A stretch of 64,000 nucleotides of DNA from NCBI GenBank assembly GCA_947623455.1, contig OX392534.1, forward strand, positions 6,644,001 to 6,708,000, in the 5' to 3' direction. This DNA comes from Mimachlamys varia. Taxonomy: Eukaryota > Mollusca > Bivalvia > Pectinida > Pectinidae. The notes beneath the pieces are model-generated. The model saw only the letters and a list, made by a program, of their open reading frames with translations, did no database searches and was not told the origin of the DNA. Shown piece by piece: positions 22,890 through 35,129 of this stretch (its first letter is position 1; every line of letters starts with the position of its first letter). Made by a program: the position numbers and the translations under genes.

Positions 22890-25516
22890 ATGGCCAAAAC
22901 AAGAGCAGAGATCCAAAAAGCATATAGAGAAAGAAAGAAAAACACGGATCCTTTGTTCCTTACAAAGGAAAAGCTTAGGCAAGTGTCTTACAGACAGCCA
23001 GCAGCTGAACGATCAAAAAAGAAACAAAACGAATACAGGAAGAGAAATAAAGTATACTGTGCAAAATATCGCCAAAAGAAAAAAGAACAGGCACAGGCAG
23101 CACAAGCAGCACAATCAGCACAAACAGCACAAGCAGCACAAACACCATCAGAACAAGAAAATGATGTCTCGAGCACTAGTACATCCTCAGATGTGACAAG
23201 CTCCACTGACGTAACATCCAGCATGACATCGCGGTCAACTTGCAATGGTCAGAAATTGTTGGTCCCCTCCCTCTTCATACTAAGCCAATGCCTTCTAAGA
23301 AGAGATCGAAAGCTTTGCGGAAAGCAAGGTCCACCATATTGGAACTGAAATCAAAACTATCGTCAAAAGAAAAATTGGCAAATAAATGGAGAAAGCGGTG
23401 TGAGAGAAACAGCGTCAATAAGTCAAAGGTACTTAGAAGTCCTGAAGTCATGGTAGGTGAACCAACAACACCGCGATCCAAAACCACACATGATCTAAAA
23501 GAAGCTGGAATGGATCCGCGGAGAGTTCCAAGACCGGTGGTGCGAAAGCTTGAAGCGGCCAATGTAATTATTGCCGAAATACAGGCTGCGCATGAAGATC
23601 TGGAGAATGGGAATCAAAATTCCAAAAGGCTCATAAAGACCATAATTTCTGGGAAAATCATGAAGAAATATAGGAAGAAGACCTACATTAGTAAAACACT
23701 CGGTATTCCCTTCAAATATACAGGTCTTAAGTCAGGGTCAAAAGCTCTAAACCAAAAGAAACGCCAGCGTCAACCAGCTCAGCGAAACAAACTAGTTACA
23801 TGCGTTACAGAGTTCTTTGAGCGAGATGATATAAGTCGGTGTATGCCAGGGAAGAAAGACGCAGCAAAAGTGGACGGGGAGAAAAAACAAGTCCGCGTCC
23901 TTAACGACTACTTATCCAATTTGTATGAAAGGTTCTGTGCTGAAGAAACCACTTTGAAACTTTCCTTGTCTTCCTTTTGTAAACTTCGACCAAAGAATGT
24001 AAAGGTTACATCGCTCCTTTCTCGGAATACATGTCTCTGTACCATCCATCAGAATATGGCACTTAAACTCAAGTGCTTGCGATCCCTTGGTATGGACATT
24101 TCTCCAAATCCAGAAGTGGTAAAGAAAATCCCCCTAGAAAACCTGAAAGCCAAACTAGCAGAGATTTCCACACCTGATGTCGAAAATGAAGAATGGCGAA
24201 GGGTCGAAGTAGACGGAAAATAGAAAATGAGGATTGTTAAAGTTTGCAGGAATTTGGAGGATTTTGTGGACTTCACAACTAAGCAATTTGAGATTTTCCT
24301 GGAGCACACCAGCCGTGTATCTGCACAGTACAAAGCACTTAGAGACCTGAAAGAAAAACTCCCGGAAGGCCATGTTTAAGTTCAGATGGACTTTGCAGAA
24401 AATTTTACTTGTCAGACTATGAATGAAATCCAATCAGCCTACTGGAATGCAACACCAGTGACCATTCATCCTGTAGTAGCTTACGTGAAGTCTGAGGAGG
24501 GCGTCCTTCATCACAAGAACTATGCGTTCATATCAGATGTGAACAATCACAATTCCAATGCGGTCTTCACAATACTTCGCAAGCTTGTTCCCGTGATTAA
24601 AGAAAGTTTCCCCCAAGTCAAAACCATTCATTATTGGACGGACAGCCCTTCATCTCAATACCGAAATCGTTTCATATTTGATATACTTACCAGGCATATG
24701 GAGCTATTCGGAACAAGCGCCAGGTGGGATTATTTTGAGGCTGGTCACGGAAAGGGGCCCTGTGACGGGCTAGGAGGAACATGCAAAAGGAGGGCTGCGG
24801 AAGCTGTAAAGCAAGGGAAGGCTGTAATCCAAGATGCATCTGAGTTTTATACCTGGGCACATGACAATGAAAAGTCCATAGCTGCACATTTCTACTCAGC
24901 AGCTGAGTACGACAGCGCGAGCAAATTTCTTGCTGAATGTGCTCCCCGTCCAGTTCCAGGTACTATGAAAGCACATGCGGCCTGTCCTTCTCAGGATGGA
25001 AACATCAAAATAAGGGAGGTTTCGTGCTACTGCGATGAGTGCCTGACTGGTAATTTGTGTGGTGGATGGGTGGAACACAAAGTTCGAGTCAGCACAGAAA
25101 TATCTGAAGTGGTCGGAGTTAAAGAAACATCACATGGCGACGTTATGTCGGTTTTGCCCTCTAACTCTACAAACACCAATACCGAAGCCCTATCCAACGA
25201 AGAACCATGCACGACTCCAAGCACTTACAGTGTTGATTCATTTGTAGCAGCCGTGTATGATGGAGACTGGTACGTTGGACAAGTCAAGGAAAGTGAGGAC
25301 GATAATCATGAACTGTTTCTTGCCTTTATGACGAAACATTCCAACAAAGGACAGCTGAGTTTCCGGTGGCCTGCAAGACCTGACGAACTCTTGATTCCAA
25401 TGACAAAAGTATTATGTGGAATATCACAACCTCTGCCTGTTGGTCGTTCAGGCCGATTTTATCAAATAAGTGACTTAGACACCGACACAATCCTTGGGAG
25501 ATGGGGATTTCCATAA
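22890..25516 (+). pseudogene. Broken transposase-like gene (MDFAENF / CYCDEC family)
   Basis: A probable 5' UTR intron (donor AATAAG|GTAAGCC at 22,366/22,367, acceptor TTTTTCTCAG at 22,887) precedes the ATG at 22,890. Frame 1 runs to about 23,250 (MAKTRAEIQKAYRERKK, a basic N-terminal region, then an Ala/Gln stretch). The similarity continues in another frame (SKKRSKALRKARSTILELKS), so there is one frameshift at about 23,230-23,300. In that second frame, stops interrupt at 24,221-24,223 (TAG) and 24,377-24,379 (TAA, just before VQMDFAENFTC). Landmarks: DFAENF (24,389), YWTDSPSSQYRNR (about 24,632), AGHGKGPCDGLGG (about 24,740), Cys motif SCYCDECLTGNLC, and a C-terminal Tudor/SH3-like block AVYDGDWYVGQVKE...FRWPAR. 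I recall similar uncharacterised proteins in cnidarians, arthropods and molluscs; a DDE role for the two Asp motifs is inference. Confidence 0.75.
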
Positions 25517-25519
25517 ACA

Positions 25520-28370
25520 TTTTATGGCCAGAGACGTTACCAATAACGGCGCAAACATCATAGCCCCTTGTTTAATGTTACATTCAGCAGTTATGATTTG
25601 AAGTTTGATAATTTGGTGTTTTAGTTAAAATGAAAGCTTTGAAATGCATTCTTGTTTTTATTCCTTTATTTTCAAACACTGAATAAAGTTTCCATTCATT
25701 ATAAAAACAGATACGTTACATCAACGTATTTCTAGTAAAAGGAAAGTGCATAAGAAAGGAAAGTATAAACTTCTGCAATATATGTTTTCTTTCCAACAAG
25801 TCCAATGCATGTATGAAGCAGAAATGTTCAGTGACATGATTCTGTGTCATGTTGTTTATTCACAGATCTACATCTGTTGTAGCAGATACGTTACTTTTTG
25901 ATTCTGGATTCTGACGTATTATACAACAACTTTGAAACTTCGCAAATCAAATTTATTAACAAACAAACATTAAAATACAGACACAGTTTGATTATTAGAA
26001 AAGAAAACACGAAATAATTTCATGGATATTTATTAACTGAGAAAGTGCCAATATACTTATAATATATACAAGAAAATTTACATAAATGAAGTGTGTATGA
26101 CTGGAAATAATAATGATATACTGCAGTTAAGACAGTAATGTATGTTTTAAATGGAAAAAATAAATAAAACCTAGACAAAAATGAATATTTTAGGTGTATA
26201 CTTAACGGCATTTGTACAAAAAGGTATATTTTTTTACTTGATTGCACAGTCACGTATCTGTTTATCACAAAAATATGTAGGTTGACAAAAACGATAATAA
26301 CTTTCGTACGAGCAGCGATAGGAAACAGCTCTTTTGGATTCAAATAGTAGATATATCTGGCAAATCAATGGCAAGATGTAACAACTGGTGTTCAATGTTT
26401 AGATTTTAAGTTTTGTATTCTGAATACATGCCATTTAGTAGAGAATGAACGTTTAGTTTAATCGATTTTGAGTTCGGATTATGGTTTTGTTGACGCTTTG
26501 GTATTCTCCATTTTTTTGTATTAAAGTAAATATCTGTTAAGACGAAGTAAGTACAAAGGGGTGGTATCAAAATAACCATGTCGCATATTGTACATAGTAT
26601 GGTCATAATTATGGTTCCTTGTTAATTGGATATGATTTAAATATTGATAATTACCTAATGTATTTTAAAGTGACGAAAGTTAGAAAACAATAAGTAAAAA
26701 AATCCATCATTTTCTCTAAAACGTGCATCATATCGTCAAAAACATGATCGTGAGAGAATACCTTTCTATAACAAATATAAACAAGAGCACGGCAAGCGGA
26801 GGCATGATCCGCCCGTCGAACCTACCAGGAGTGTACTGAGATTAAAGTAGGCAATATCAAAAGTTAGTGCAATACAGGTAAAATTCTAATATGTGGATTG
26901 TCTAGTTGGGCACACAAAAATAAGCATAAGTAAATACTTTCTCTACATATTGCCCCGTAGGGCAACATAATTTATTCTTTCATTGTTTGGTTAATGAGTA
27001 TCATATATACTTATAACAGAAAAAAAGTCCCTGAAAATATCATTGGGGGAAAGTGGGTTTTTTTTGCCTTCTAAAGGATAAGGAAAGGTAATCACACGTA
27101 ATCTGTAATTCATAATTTGTATATCAGAGATTTTGTTTTCTTTCATAAACATTAATGACTCTTCGCTAATTTGGAGGTATTCGGAGATCCAAATTGAACA
27201 ACTTCTCAACTTATGTAACTTGTATTTAGATAATACCAAAAGACTATGTTTAAGGTTCATAATAATTTTCTATGCATATATTTCTAATAACAGAAATGTC
27301 ATCTTGGTGATAGGAATTACTACCATAACATCCCTCTTTTGAATAAATAGGTTGAAATAGTATTTTATATTCAAACAAATCAAAATTTTCCTCCCCCTCT
27401 CCCCCCCCCCCCCCCCCCCCCCCCCCACCCGCCCCAATAGCAAAGCATTGGGGATACAATGTACATATACTTTTTTTTAATAAAATTATGAAGAAGTATG
27501 AATGTCACACTTCAAATACAGTTCAGTATTTATATATATTTAAGGTGGCTTTACTGGCAATGTCATTTGCTATTTGAAAACAAATGAAGAAAAAAGTCAT
27601 TTTTTGTTGTTCAGTATCATGACCCAGGATTGAGCCAAATATGCATGGGGTGGAGTTCTCACAATCAAAACTTGGCCACATTTGTAAACTCATCATACTA
27701 AAATTAGTAAAGGCAGTAAGTGGTACTCATACATGAATAGATATCAGATGCTTTAATTCATTTGCCTGCCCTTATTTAAAGTATATGCTTCAGAAAATAG
27801 GTAGATCGTTCAATTTGGACATAAAATATCATAAATTCAGCACAATTTGCCAAATTTGATTATGGATATTTTTTCCGCATGTGAATGTACAATTGGTCAT
27901 TTAGTAATTGAAAGTCATATTTTAAGAAATTAGATAAGAACTGACATTGATACTGATTTTAATTAATATTATTCTCTGCATTTGAAAAGACAACAAAAGC
28001 CAAAGTAGTCATGTTAAAAATGCTTTTCGGCCGTATTGACAGTTCTCTATTATTTCAATAAAATACATTGGGTGAAATATTTTGACATATCGGTTTCTAT
28101 ATTAGTTGGGTTTTACATACTGTTTAATTCATATGTCCAGCGTTACAAATGAGATAGATATTACACTTCAAATATGGTTATACGTGTGATTTTCTTTATT
28201 TTCCTGATCCTTTAAAGGCCAAAAAAAACCATTTTCCCCCATTGGGATTTTTGGAAACTTTTTTTCTGTTATAAGTATAATACTCATTAACCAAAAACGG
28301 AAAAAATGAATTCTGTTGCAATAAGTTCGAGGTTAAACCGTAAAAGGACTGGACTAGATTCCCATCTCGC
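25520..28370. other. AT-rich stretch after the transposase-like gene, no gene seen
   Basis: Holds the right motif cluster, a fragment of the GTTCCGGAAGAG family (26,440-26,540, TTTAATCGATTTTGAGTTCG) and a 26-bp poly-C at 27,401-27,426. Short open frames here show no family resemblance. Confidence 0.6.
25531..26260. repeat. Right cluster of GATACGTTAC motifs
   Basis: Copies: 25,531-25,540 (GAGACGTTAC), 25,708-25,719 (CAGATACGTTAC), 25,882-25,894 (GCAGATACGTTAC) and reversed 26,249-26,260 (GTCACGTATCTG); half-matches at about 25,721 and 25,912. The 25,882 copy is identical over 13 bases to the one at 21,853. Confidence 0.72.
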
Positions 28371-28373
28371 ACC

Positions 28374-31300
28374 TTAAACAGACTGAAGCATGCCCGACTT
28401 CTCTGATGCACCACCATCAGTCGTCGTTGTCGTCGTTGACGGTGTCGTAACTGGCGCATAACAGGGAAATACACTGCGTCGCTTAACGAACACAAATGCG
28501 GATGAAAGGGTTAGGCCCAAGAGAGTGAAAAAACTGATCACTAGTTTGGCAATACCAGTACCCAGGAAAGGGTTACCTGTGGACAAAAAAATCATTGTTT
28601 GATATAACCACCAATGACAGCTTACTTCTAAGTTATGCGATAATCGTGACGATCTTGATTTTACGATCGGGAAATTTCCTTTTCTTTGAGAATAACATCT
28701 CTGTTTCTCTAACCTATCGGTTAACATCTCGTAGTTCATTCTTTATTCTAGGACTTGTTCTGAATATTGCTATTTTCGTGATAGATGTCGGCTGCTGATG
28801 AACAAACTAGCAGCCCAGAGATTCGTGAGATGCAGGTTAATGAAGATTTTGGTCGTCATCTTGGTCTCATTGAGAAATAATCTGTGTCCTTGTATGGTAG
28901 GAAAGTGGATGTTTTTATATATACAATGTCTACTTATTGTGATTGCCTATATTCTCACTTTGAGAGCGTGACATTTACTCTGATGTGACAGATTTACATG
29001 GCGGGTGTCATCGGTGAGACAGAAGCTTAATCTATTGTAATTTTTCGAGATTCTCCTGTAAGTCTTTCATTTGTTCATTTTTTGTCTTTAGTATACTCGA
29101 TTTTGAGTTCAGATTACGGTTTTCAAGAATCTTCGATATTTTGAGCAATTCGGTTATGATATTTTTCTTCAGTCTTATATCAATGGACGGTCGGTTGTTT
29201 TATAATTATAATGCAGTATAATATGACTGTTGATGCTTCTTCTGTCATATATTTATTGTATTCCCATCTTTTTTTTCCAATGTCATGAATGACATTAAAA
29301 TTGTTGAGTAATTTTTGATGGATGTACAATGGAAGTACACCGTCTTCTGGCATTTTTAATAAATGCACTTTTTCGACTTACATAAGTTTTGTTGCAAAAA
29401 AAACAGAGTTGACTCATGTTCAGGACTTACTATATACAAGAGATGATGGCATCAAGATCAAATAGAACAATACTAATTGATATGGTTTGTGTGTTTGGTC
29501 GGAACTTACCTCGCTTTACGGGGGGTTTGGTTTGCTTGACTGTCAGTGCTACCTTTGAGGAAGTCGAGCTGATAGCGAAGAACTCGACGTTGATGCTCCT
29601 GCCTTTCTTGGAACAGAACTGAACCTCACTGGTGTTGTACACACAAGTAAATGTCTATAAAGAGAGATGGAGAGAGATAACCAGTCATTGCAATACACGT
29701 GCATTTTATATTGTTAAGACGAGTGTTTAGTAATAGTTGATGAAAAAGTAACGCATGTTACACCTACACAGGATACGATGTGATGGATGTGTGTCATACT
29801 GTATCAAAGAAAGTCACACACCAGTCTCCTGTGGAACTCTGAACAAATTAACAATAGTTTAAAAATAAACAGATTGGTATACACTATGTACTAATGATTA
29901 CCTTGACTGGATTGAAACCAAGACCTTCGGTAAATCTCAGCTCAAAGCCACACTCCACAGAGAATTCGTGTGCTGTTGCACATATACTGTTGTCGACTCC
30001 TCCGATGTTAGCGAATTTGACTTCACATATGCCTTCTTCGCCGTTCCAACTGACATCATACGGGCTATCATCTTTAAAATACACGAATTGCCCACACTTG
30101 TCTAGGGCAGAAATCTGCGTGAGTTTCCCTTAAAATAACAATATGAAAATAATAAGGTTTCAGTGAAAATGAATGTAGAAAAGGTTTATGTTTAAGAAAG
30201 CTATGACATAGAAAGCCCTAGAGTATTCTATGGTAAATATACGTTTCTATTGTCATGTCCACATCACAAACATATTGAAGCAATACTACAACTATGTTTA
30301 GAAAACTGCGTATTTTAAAAAGAAAAAAACCCTTTTTGTGCACATATTTACCAAACACCGAACATTTTACAAGACTGTGTTGAAGTGTTTGAAAAAAACG
30401 GTAATAGTTAGTAACAAAAACAACTATTGGTGTTAAAAGTCCATGTCTTACTGGAGTCCGTGTACATATCAAATGTTTTAAAAGTCTGAATCATTTCAAA
30501 AGCTTACCTTTTTACCTCCATAACCGGCAATTTCACTATATAAATTGCCCCTCTATGTCAACATCATCGCCCCACTAAGGTTGGCTTAAACACAATGTGA
30601 TAGAGAGAAAAGAACAAAAGTGCTTCCAATTATCAGTTGAGTGTTGCTATTTACATGTTTACAATATTATCGGTTGTAACAAAGCGTTGTTTTATCACTA
30701 CGCCGTTTTACCTGGCGACTAGATCAATTACTTCCTCCCTTAATTGTATATATATTTCTAAAGGCCTAAACTGTGTCTATATATCTTCAACCGATCATTA
30801 GGAAAAATCAAATTAGTCTTGTTAAGAAATGAACTCAATACATCAGGGTTCATATCCACAGCTGGTCAATACTAAACAAAAATTTTGAAAACATGTACCA
30901 GATTTGCTTTCTGAAAACTACCGTTCGCTATCGCTATCAACAAATGTTCAACTTATCAGTGCAATATATTATTGCTCATTTTCCATGCTGTCAAAATTAT
31001 CTCCCTTTACCACTGGTTTTTTACTTACTTTGGTTTATGTACGAGACAGGACTCTAAAGGCCACATGCTTTGTAACTATCCCCATGACAGGGGAACAGGT
31101 ACATATATAAATAAATTTCCTATCAGAATTATTATCTCGAGATCCTTTAAATGTTTCTAACTAACCCTTTTGCATATAAAATAAATACATATGACTAGGT
31201 AGAATCATCTTTCTTTCACCTATTGACATCATTCATCTTCCTTTTTTAGCTCACTGGTCTGAAGGATCAAGGTGAGCTTATGCAGTACGACGTCCGTCGT

Positions 31301-33027
31301 CTGTTGTCTGTTGTCTGTCGTCCGTCCGTCGTCTGTTGTCCGTCCGTCGTCTGTTGTCTGTCGTCCGTCCGTCGTCTGTCGTCCGCCCGTCCCTCAACAG
31401 TTGACTTCTTCATTAATATAACCGCTCAACGGAAGCTTGGTCAGAAGCATCCCTTTAGGGTGGGGACTCAAATTGTACAAGGGCCTGGGAGTGGGGTCAA
31501 AATGGATCAATTAAGGCTATATTGATATACATGACTTCTATCTGAAACCAAACAATGGAAATCAATCATATTTGCTTTGTAGCATCATTATTGGGTGGGA
31601 ATTCAAAGTTGTACAAATAGTGGAACTCACTCCCCAGGTCCTGGATTTGGGGCCAAAAGGGGTCAATTTGGCTTTATATTGATATAAACGACTTCTTCTC
31701 TGATATCAGGCAATGCATATATTGCTCAATAACACATTAGCCTGGTAGCATCACTATGAGGCGGGGATTCAAAATTGTACAAATGGTGGGGCTGACTCCC
31801 CATGAACCTGTCGGATGGGGCCAAAAGGGGTCCATTTTGCATAATTTGGATATAAGCAATGTATGACATTTATATTTCAGTGGTAGCATACCTAGGTGGC
31901 TGGTATTCAAATTCATACAAATGATGGAGCTGTTCCCCTTGGGGTCTGATGGGCGGGGCCAAAAGCAGTCCATTTGGCAATATTGAAATAAATTTGAACC
32001 CCGCCCCAAAACTATAATATGTACAATATTTTTTATTGCTGAGCATAAAGAGACTATCACAAATATCATTTTAGATTTTATCCCAGGGTCTTCCCCGCCC
32101 TTGCAGGCTTAACTCCTGAGTCATAACTGTTAAATGATTGAGATCCCCACCCAAAACCTATATACACAATTGCTGAGCACAAAGAAATGACCACAAATTT
32201 GGTTTTAGATTTCATCCCAGGGTCTTTGAGTGTGTCCCTGTCCACGGGTTCTTTTTGGGAATTGTTTTACCATGATAACCTGGATACATCGAGCGATAAG
32301 TCTTTCTGGGCCTCTTGTTTATTGTTATTGATAGAATTTCCTTCGTTCAAGAGGATATATTTAAGGATTAAAGTTTCTTTCTGGTGGTTTTATCAAAGGA
32401 TAAAGTTCAGTAGGATATCGATAGTTGGAATGGAACGCGAAGCGTTCCATGAAACAATTTTTTTCTGAAAATAAAGTTCAGTAGGCTTTCGTAGAAATGT
32501 ATAGGCAATATACTATCAATTCCAAACAGACTGTAAATTTATCCAAATAGCGCACGACACTTGAACTCAAGGATGTAAATTGATGAAGACTATGGGTAAG
32601 ATTTATGGTCGCCATCTTGGTCTCATTTAGAAATGTTCTGCATACTTGCTTTTGAATATGCTTATTTATATGCATACTTGTTGTGATTGAGAATGGTGAC
32701 CCAGTTCTTACTTTGAGGACGTGTCATTTACTAGGATGTAGATGAAGCAGACTTCCGGAACATTTGGTCAAATAATTCTGTCCTTTTCAAAAGTATCCGT
32801 GTAAATGTTTTCTTTGTTTATATTATATCCATAGTTTAATCGATTTTGAGATCGGATTATGGATTTGATGACGCTGTGGTATTCTCCGAAACCACATAGA
32901 CTTGGTTTTTTGTTTGTATTACCATAGACAGACTTACCTGAGGCCCAATGAACCAATATAGAGATAATGACGGTAACTCTTGGGCAGAACTCTTTCATGA
33001 TACTGTGGAACGCTCACATACGTTAGC
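28374..33027 (-). CDS. Unrecognised small single-pass membrane protein, four exons
   Basis: Exons on the - strand: 33027-32938 (ATG at 32,998), 30128-29902, 29654-29510, 28576-28374 (TAA). All junctions are GT..AG and phases agree (1, 0, 1), giving 211 residues. Exon 1 is a signal peptide (MKEFCPRVTVIISILVHWAS). Exons 2-3 form an ectodomain of about 125 residues with six Cys (DKCGQF, EGICEV, SICATA, VECGFE, TFTCVY, VQFCSK), a likely N-glycosylation site in YNTSE, and beta-rich sequence (SINVEFFAISSTSSKVALTV). Exon 4 gives the membrane span (IAKLVISFFTLLGLTLSSAF), a basic stop-transfer KRR and a tail with TTPSTTTTTTD. The shape suggests a small surface receptor or adhesion protein; a CUB-like fold is possible but unproven. 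A dispersed repeat sits directly upstream of exon 1's acceptor, so 5' UTR exons lie further up, perhaps at 34,628-34,705. Confidence 0.75.
31246..32322 (+). mobile_element. TTAGCTCAC element with CCGTCGTCTGTTG microsatellite
   Basis: The left end TTTTTAGCTCACTGGTCTG is followed by CAAGGTGAGCTTATGCAG and about 110 bp of GTCGTCTGTTGTCCGTCC microsatellite. Diverged ~150-bp repeats follow (GACTTCT, GGGGCCAAAAGGGGTC, CAAATTGTACAAATGGTGGG). It ends GATAACCTGGATACATCGAG, TCTGGGCCTCTTGTTTATT. It lies inside the long intron of the - strand membrane-protein gene, in opposite orientation, and is a relative of 16,459-17,425. Confidence 0.75.
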
Positions 33028-33034
33028 CTGAAAA

Positions 33035-33245
33035 TAAATTAGAGAATACAGAAGAGTTAACAAAATCACAATCCGAACTCAAAATTGATTAAACCAGGGG
33101 CAAGATGAACAAAGGAAGGTTTTCATGGAGACCCTTGTAAAAGTACAAGAGAATAAGATCAGGTGTTCCGGAAGAGTAAGCGTCCTCTGCTTCATCGACG
33201 ACACCCGCCATGTGAATATTTGTCACATCCAAGTAAACATCAGGT
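33035..33245 (+). repeat. GTTCCGGAAGAGTAAGCG repeat, copy abutting a gene's first coding exon
   Basis: Contains CCGAACTCAAAATTGATTAA, CATGGAGACCCTTGTAAAAG, GTGTTCCGGAAGAGTAAGCG and TTCATCGACGACACCCGCC. Its left edge, read on the - strand, becomes TATTCTCTAATTTATTTTCAG, the acceptor of the membrane-protein exon at 33,027. A diverged plus-read copy in inverse orientation is at about 32,640-32,900. Confidence 0.7.
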
Positions 33246-33554
33246 TCTCAAAATGTGAACCGTGTCATCATTATCTATCATCACAGGAAAACACACTAAT
33301 GAGCATAATAAAAATAATCCTTTCATATCACATAAAGATACAGAATATTTCTCAATCTCGATATTCAGAGCAAGCCCTAGAATAACGAATCACCTGCAAC
33401 ATGCAAACAAAATAAACAGGTTAGCGAAGCAGGGATTTAATTTAAGCATATTTTGTTTGCAAATATACAAATGGGATCAAACACAAGTTAAACAACTTAT
33501 AATTTGTCTTCTCCCGTAAAACATAAATGTTGATATATACATATGAACTCTTGG

Positions 33555-33800
33555 GTGGGAGAGCTAGCCGAGTCAGAATTCCTTCTTAGTTAAAAAGTGG
33601 AAATTTTACCGACCCGTGCACGGGTCACTGTTTAAGCTGTGTTTTATAATATGAAACATTTTCGATCAAATGTAAATTAGGTCGCAATGGAAAGAACAGA
33701 TACTTTTAGAAATTCTGACTCTCGCACCCGCCTGTCTTCCAAATATTTAGCGGGTCAGAGAGTCAGAACCCTTCGGACTACGTTCACCTGTGCGAAGCCC
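33555..33800. repeat. Foldback-like repeat with GAGTCAGAA arms
   Basis: GCCGAGTCAGAATTCC near 33,570 pairs loosely with AGAAATTCTGACTCTCGCAC near 33,710. Between them is a short palindrome GACCCGTGCACGGGTC. No coding potential. Confidence 0.45.
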
Positions 33801-34627
33801 TACATATATATACCTGTACGTACACATATGTGCCAAGCCGTAAATATTTAGCTTCATAATCAAACATTAAATTCAAGATTACTCAGTCGCACAAATCAAA
33901 TTGAAACTTGAAATACAGTTGTATCAAAGTCAACATCATAACATATATTTTGATGTTGCTTACTTTATAAAAATGATTTTAGATATATAGTCTGTAGACC
34001 CTTTTTGCTATGTTGATTTCTATTCATATATAAATGTATGTTTCCCACGCCGTCGGTAGTAAAAATAAAATCGAAATAACTTGGTCAATATTTCGAATAT
34101 TAAGTTTAAATTTGGTATAGAGGTGTATTATGATCATATTAACAACATATAATATATCTTCTGATGTCTCTGACTTTGTTAAGCATTTTTTAAGAAATTT
34201 TCTGAAGACGCTTGTAGACGCTTGTAGACGCTGGTGGACGCTCTTAAGATAGACCGGCGACATGTATCAAAGTAGGTCGATCAATTTAACACAAGACTAG
34301 TATTGGTTTAAAGCTGAATTCAGCTGCTTGTCACTATATATCTGTACAGAATAATGATAGACGTTAGTGTCTTGTAATTCGCTCTTCTCTATAATACACA
34401 CAATCTCTTCGTTAATTCAGTAAAAATGTCAATTATCAATGCAGTATGTTAATATATTATATAAGTCATATTAATTATATCACGGACTTAGATTAGAAAT
34501 ATGAGTCCGTGATCATATTGATCGAGGAAATATTGTTCAACGCGTCCGATCGTTAAGTTACTCGAATATTACATCACACATTTCATGAATTACCAACCAA
34601 TGGGTCATTATAATTACACATACATAC

Positions 34628-34705
34628 CTGCAAATGGTCTTTACTTCAATGGTTATATCAAGCCGTTGCTTAACTTTTTCAAGCTACAAAAGTCCTGGTC
34701 ATTTG
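34628..34705 (-). other. Possible untranslated or terminal exon (- strand)
   Basis: Acceptor TTGCTATTTTTAG and donor TTTGCAG|GTATGT frame 78 bp. It could be a 5' UTR exon of the membrane-protein gene. Alternatively, read in phase after the exon at 41,547-41,626 it gives ANDQDFCSLKKLSNGLI and a stop. Neither is proven. Confidence 0.25.
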
Positions 34706-35018
34706 CTAAAAATAGCAACAGGTAATACCAGTAATAACATACTTTCTGTTTTAGAATCACTGGATGCTGCCAACCTACGGCCAGTACCTAAAACAGACGG
34801 ACATTATATTCTAAAAAATATGGTAGCCCCGCAAAAATACAAATATCAATAGGTTCGTGGTAAAAACAAGATATATGCTAACAAAGAATGAGTGACAATG
34901 ATATATGATACACCTCGTACGTCGAGACCTACACATGGAAAACCCGTTTTATAGAACAGACTATACACGTCACACTGACAGCTTTATAGGTCATTTAGAA
35001 CGTGTCTCTATGGGTAGG

Positions 35019-35127
35019 CCAAGTATTGGTTACACCATAGTTTACGAGTTCTTCAGGATATAACCCACAAGGCACGAAGTGCCGCGTGGGTTATACCTGA
35101 AGTACGAGTAAACTATTGTGTAACCTA
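35019..35127. repeat. Long imperfect hairpin centred on GGCACGAAGTGCC
   Basis: GGTTACACCATAGTTTACGA and CTTCAGGATATAACCCAC on the left pair with GTGGGTTATACCTGAAG and CGAGTAAACTATTGTGTAACC on the right, around a GGCACGAAGTGCC palindrome. It directly precedes the 31-bp terminal repeat of the next element. Confidence 0.8.
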
Positions 35128-35129
35128 CT

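Larger units (their letters stand above)
21854..26260 (+). mobile_element. Candidate DNA transposon bounded by CAGATACGTKAC motifs
   Basis: The outermost motif copies face each other: CAGATACGTTAC from 21,854 and, reversed, GTCACGTATCTG ending at 26,260. Between them lies one broken transposase-like gene (22,890-25,516) and about a dozen further copies of the motif, all outside the coding part. The limits are provisional: I could not find longer terminal repeats or a target-site duplication at these positions. Confidence 0.45.
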
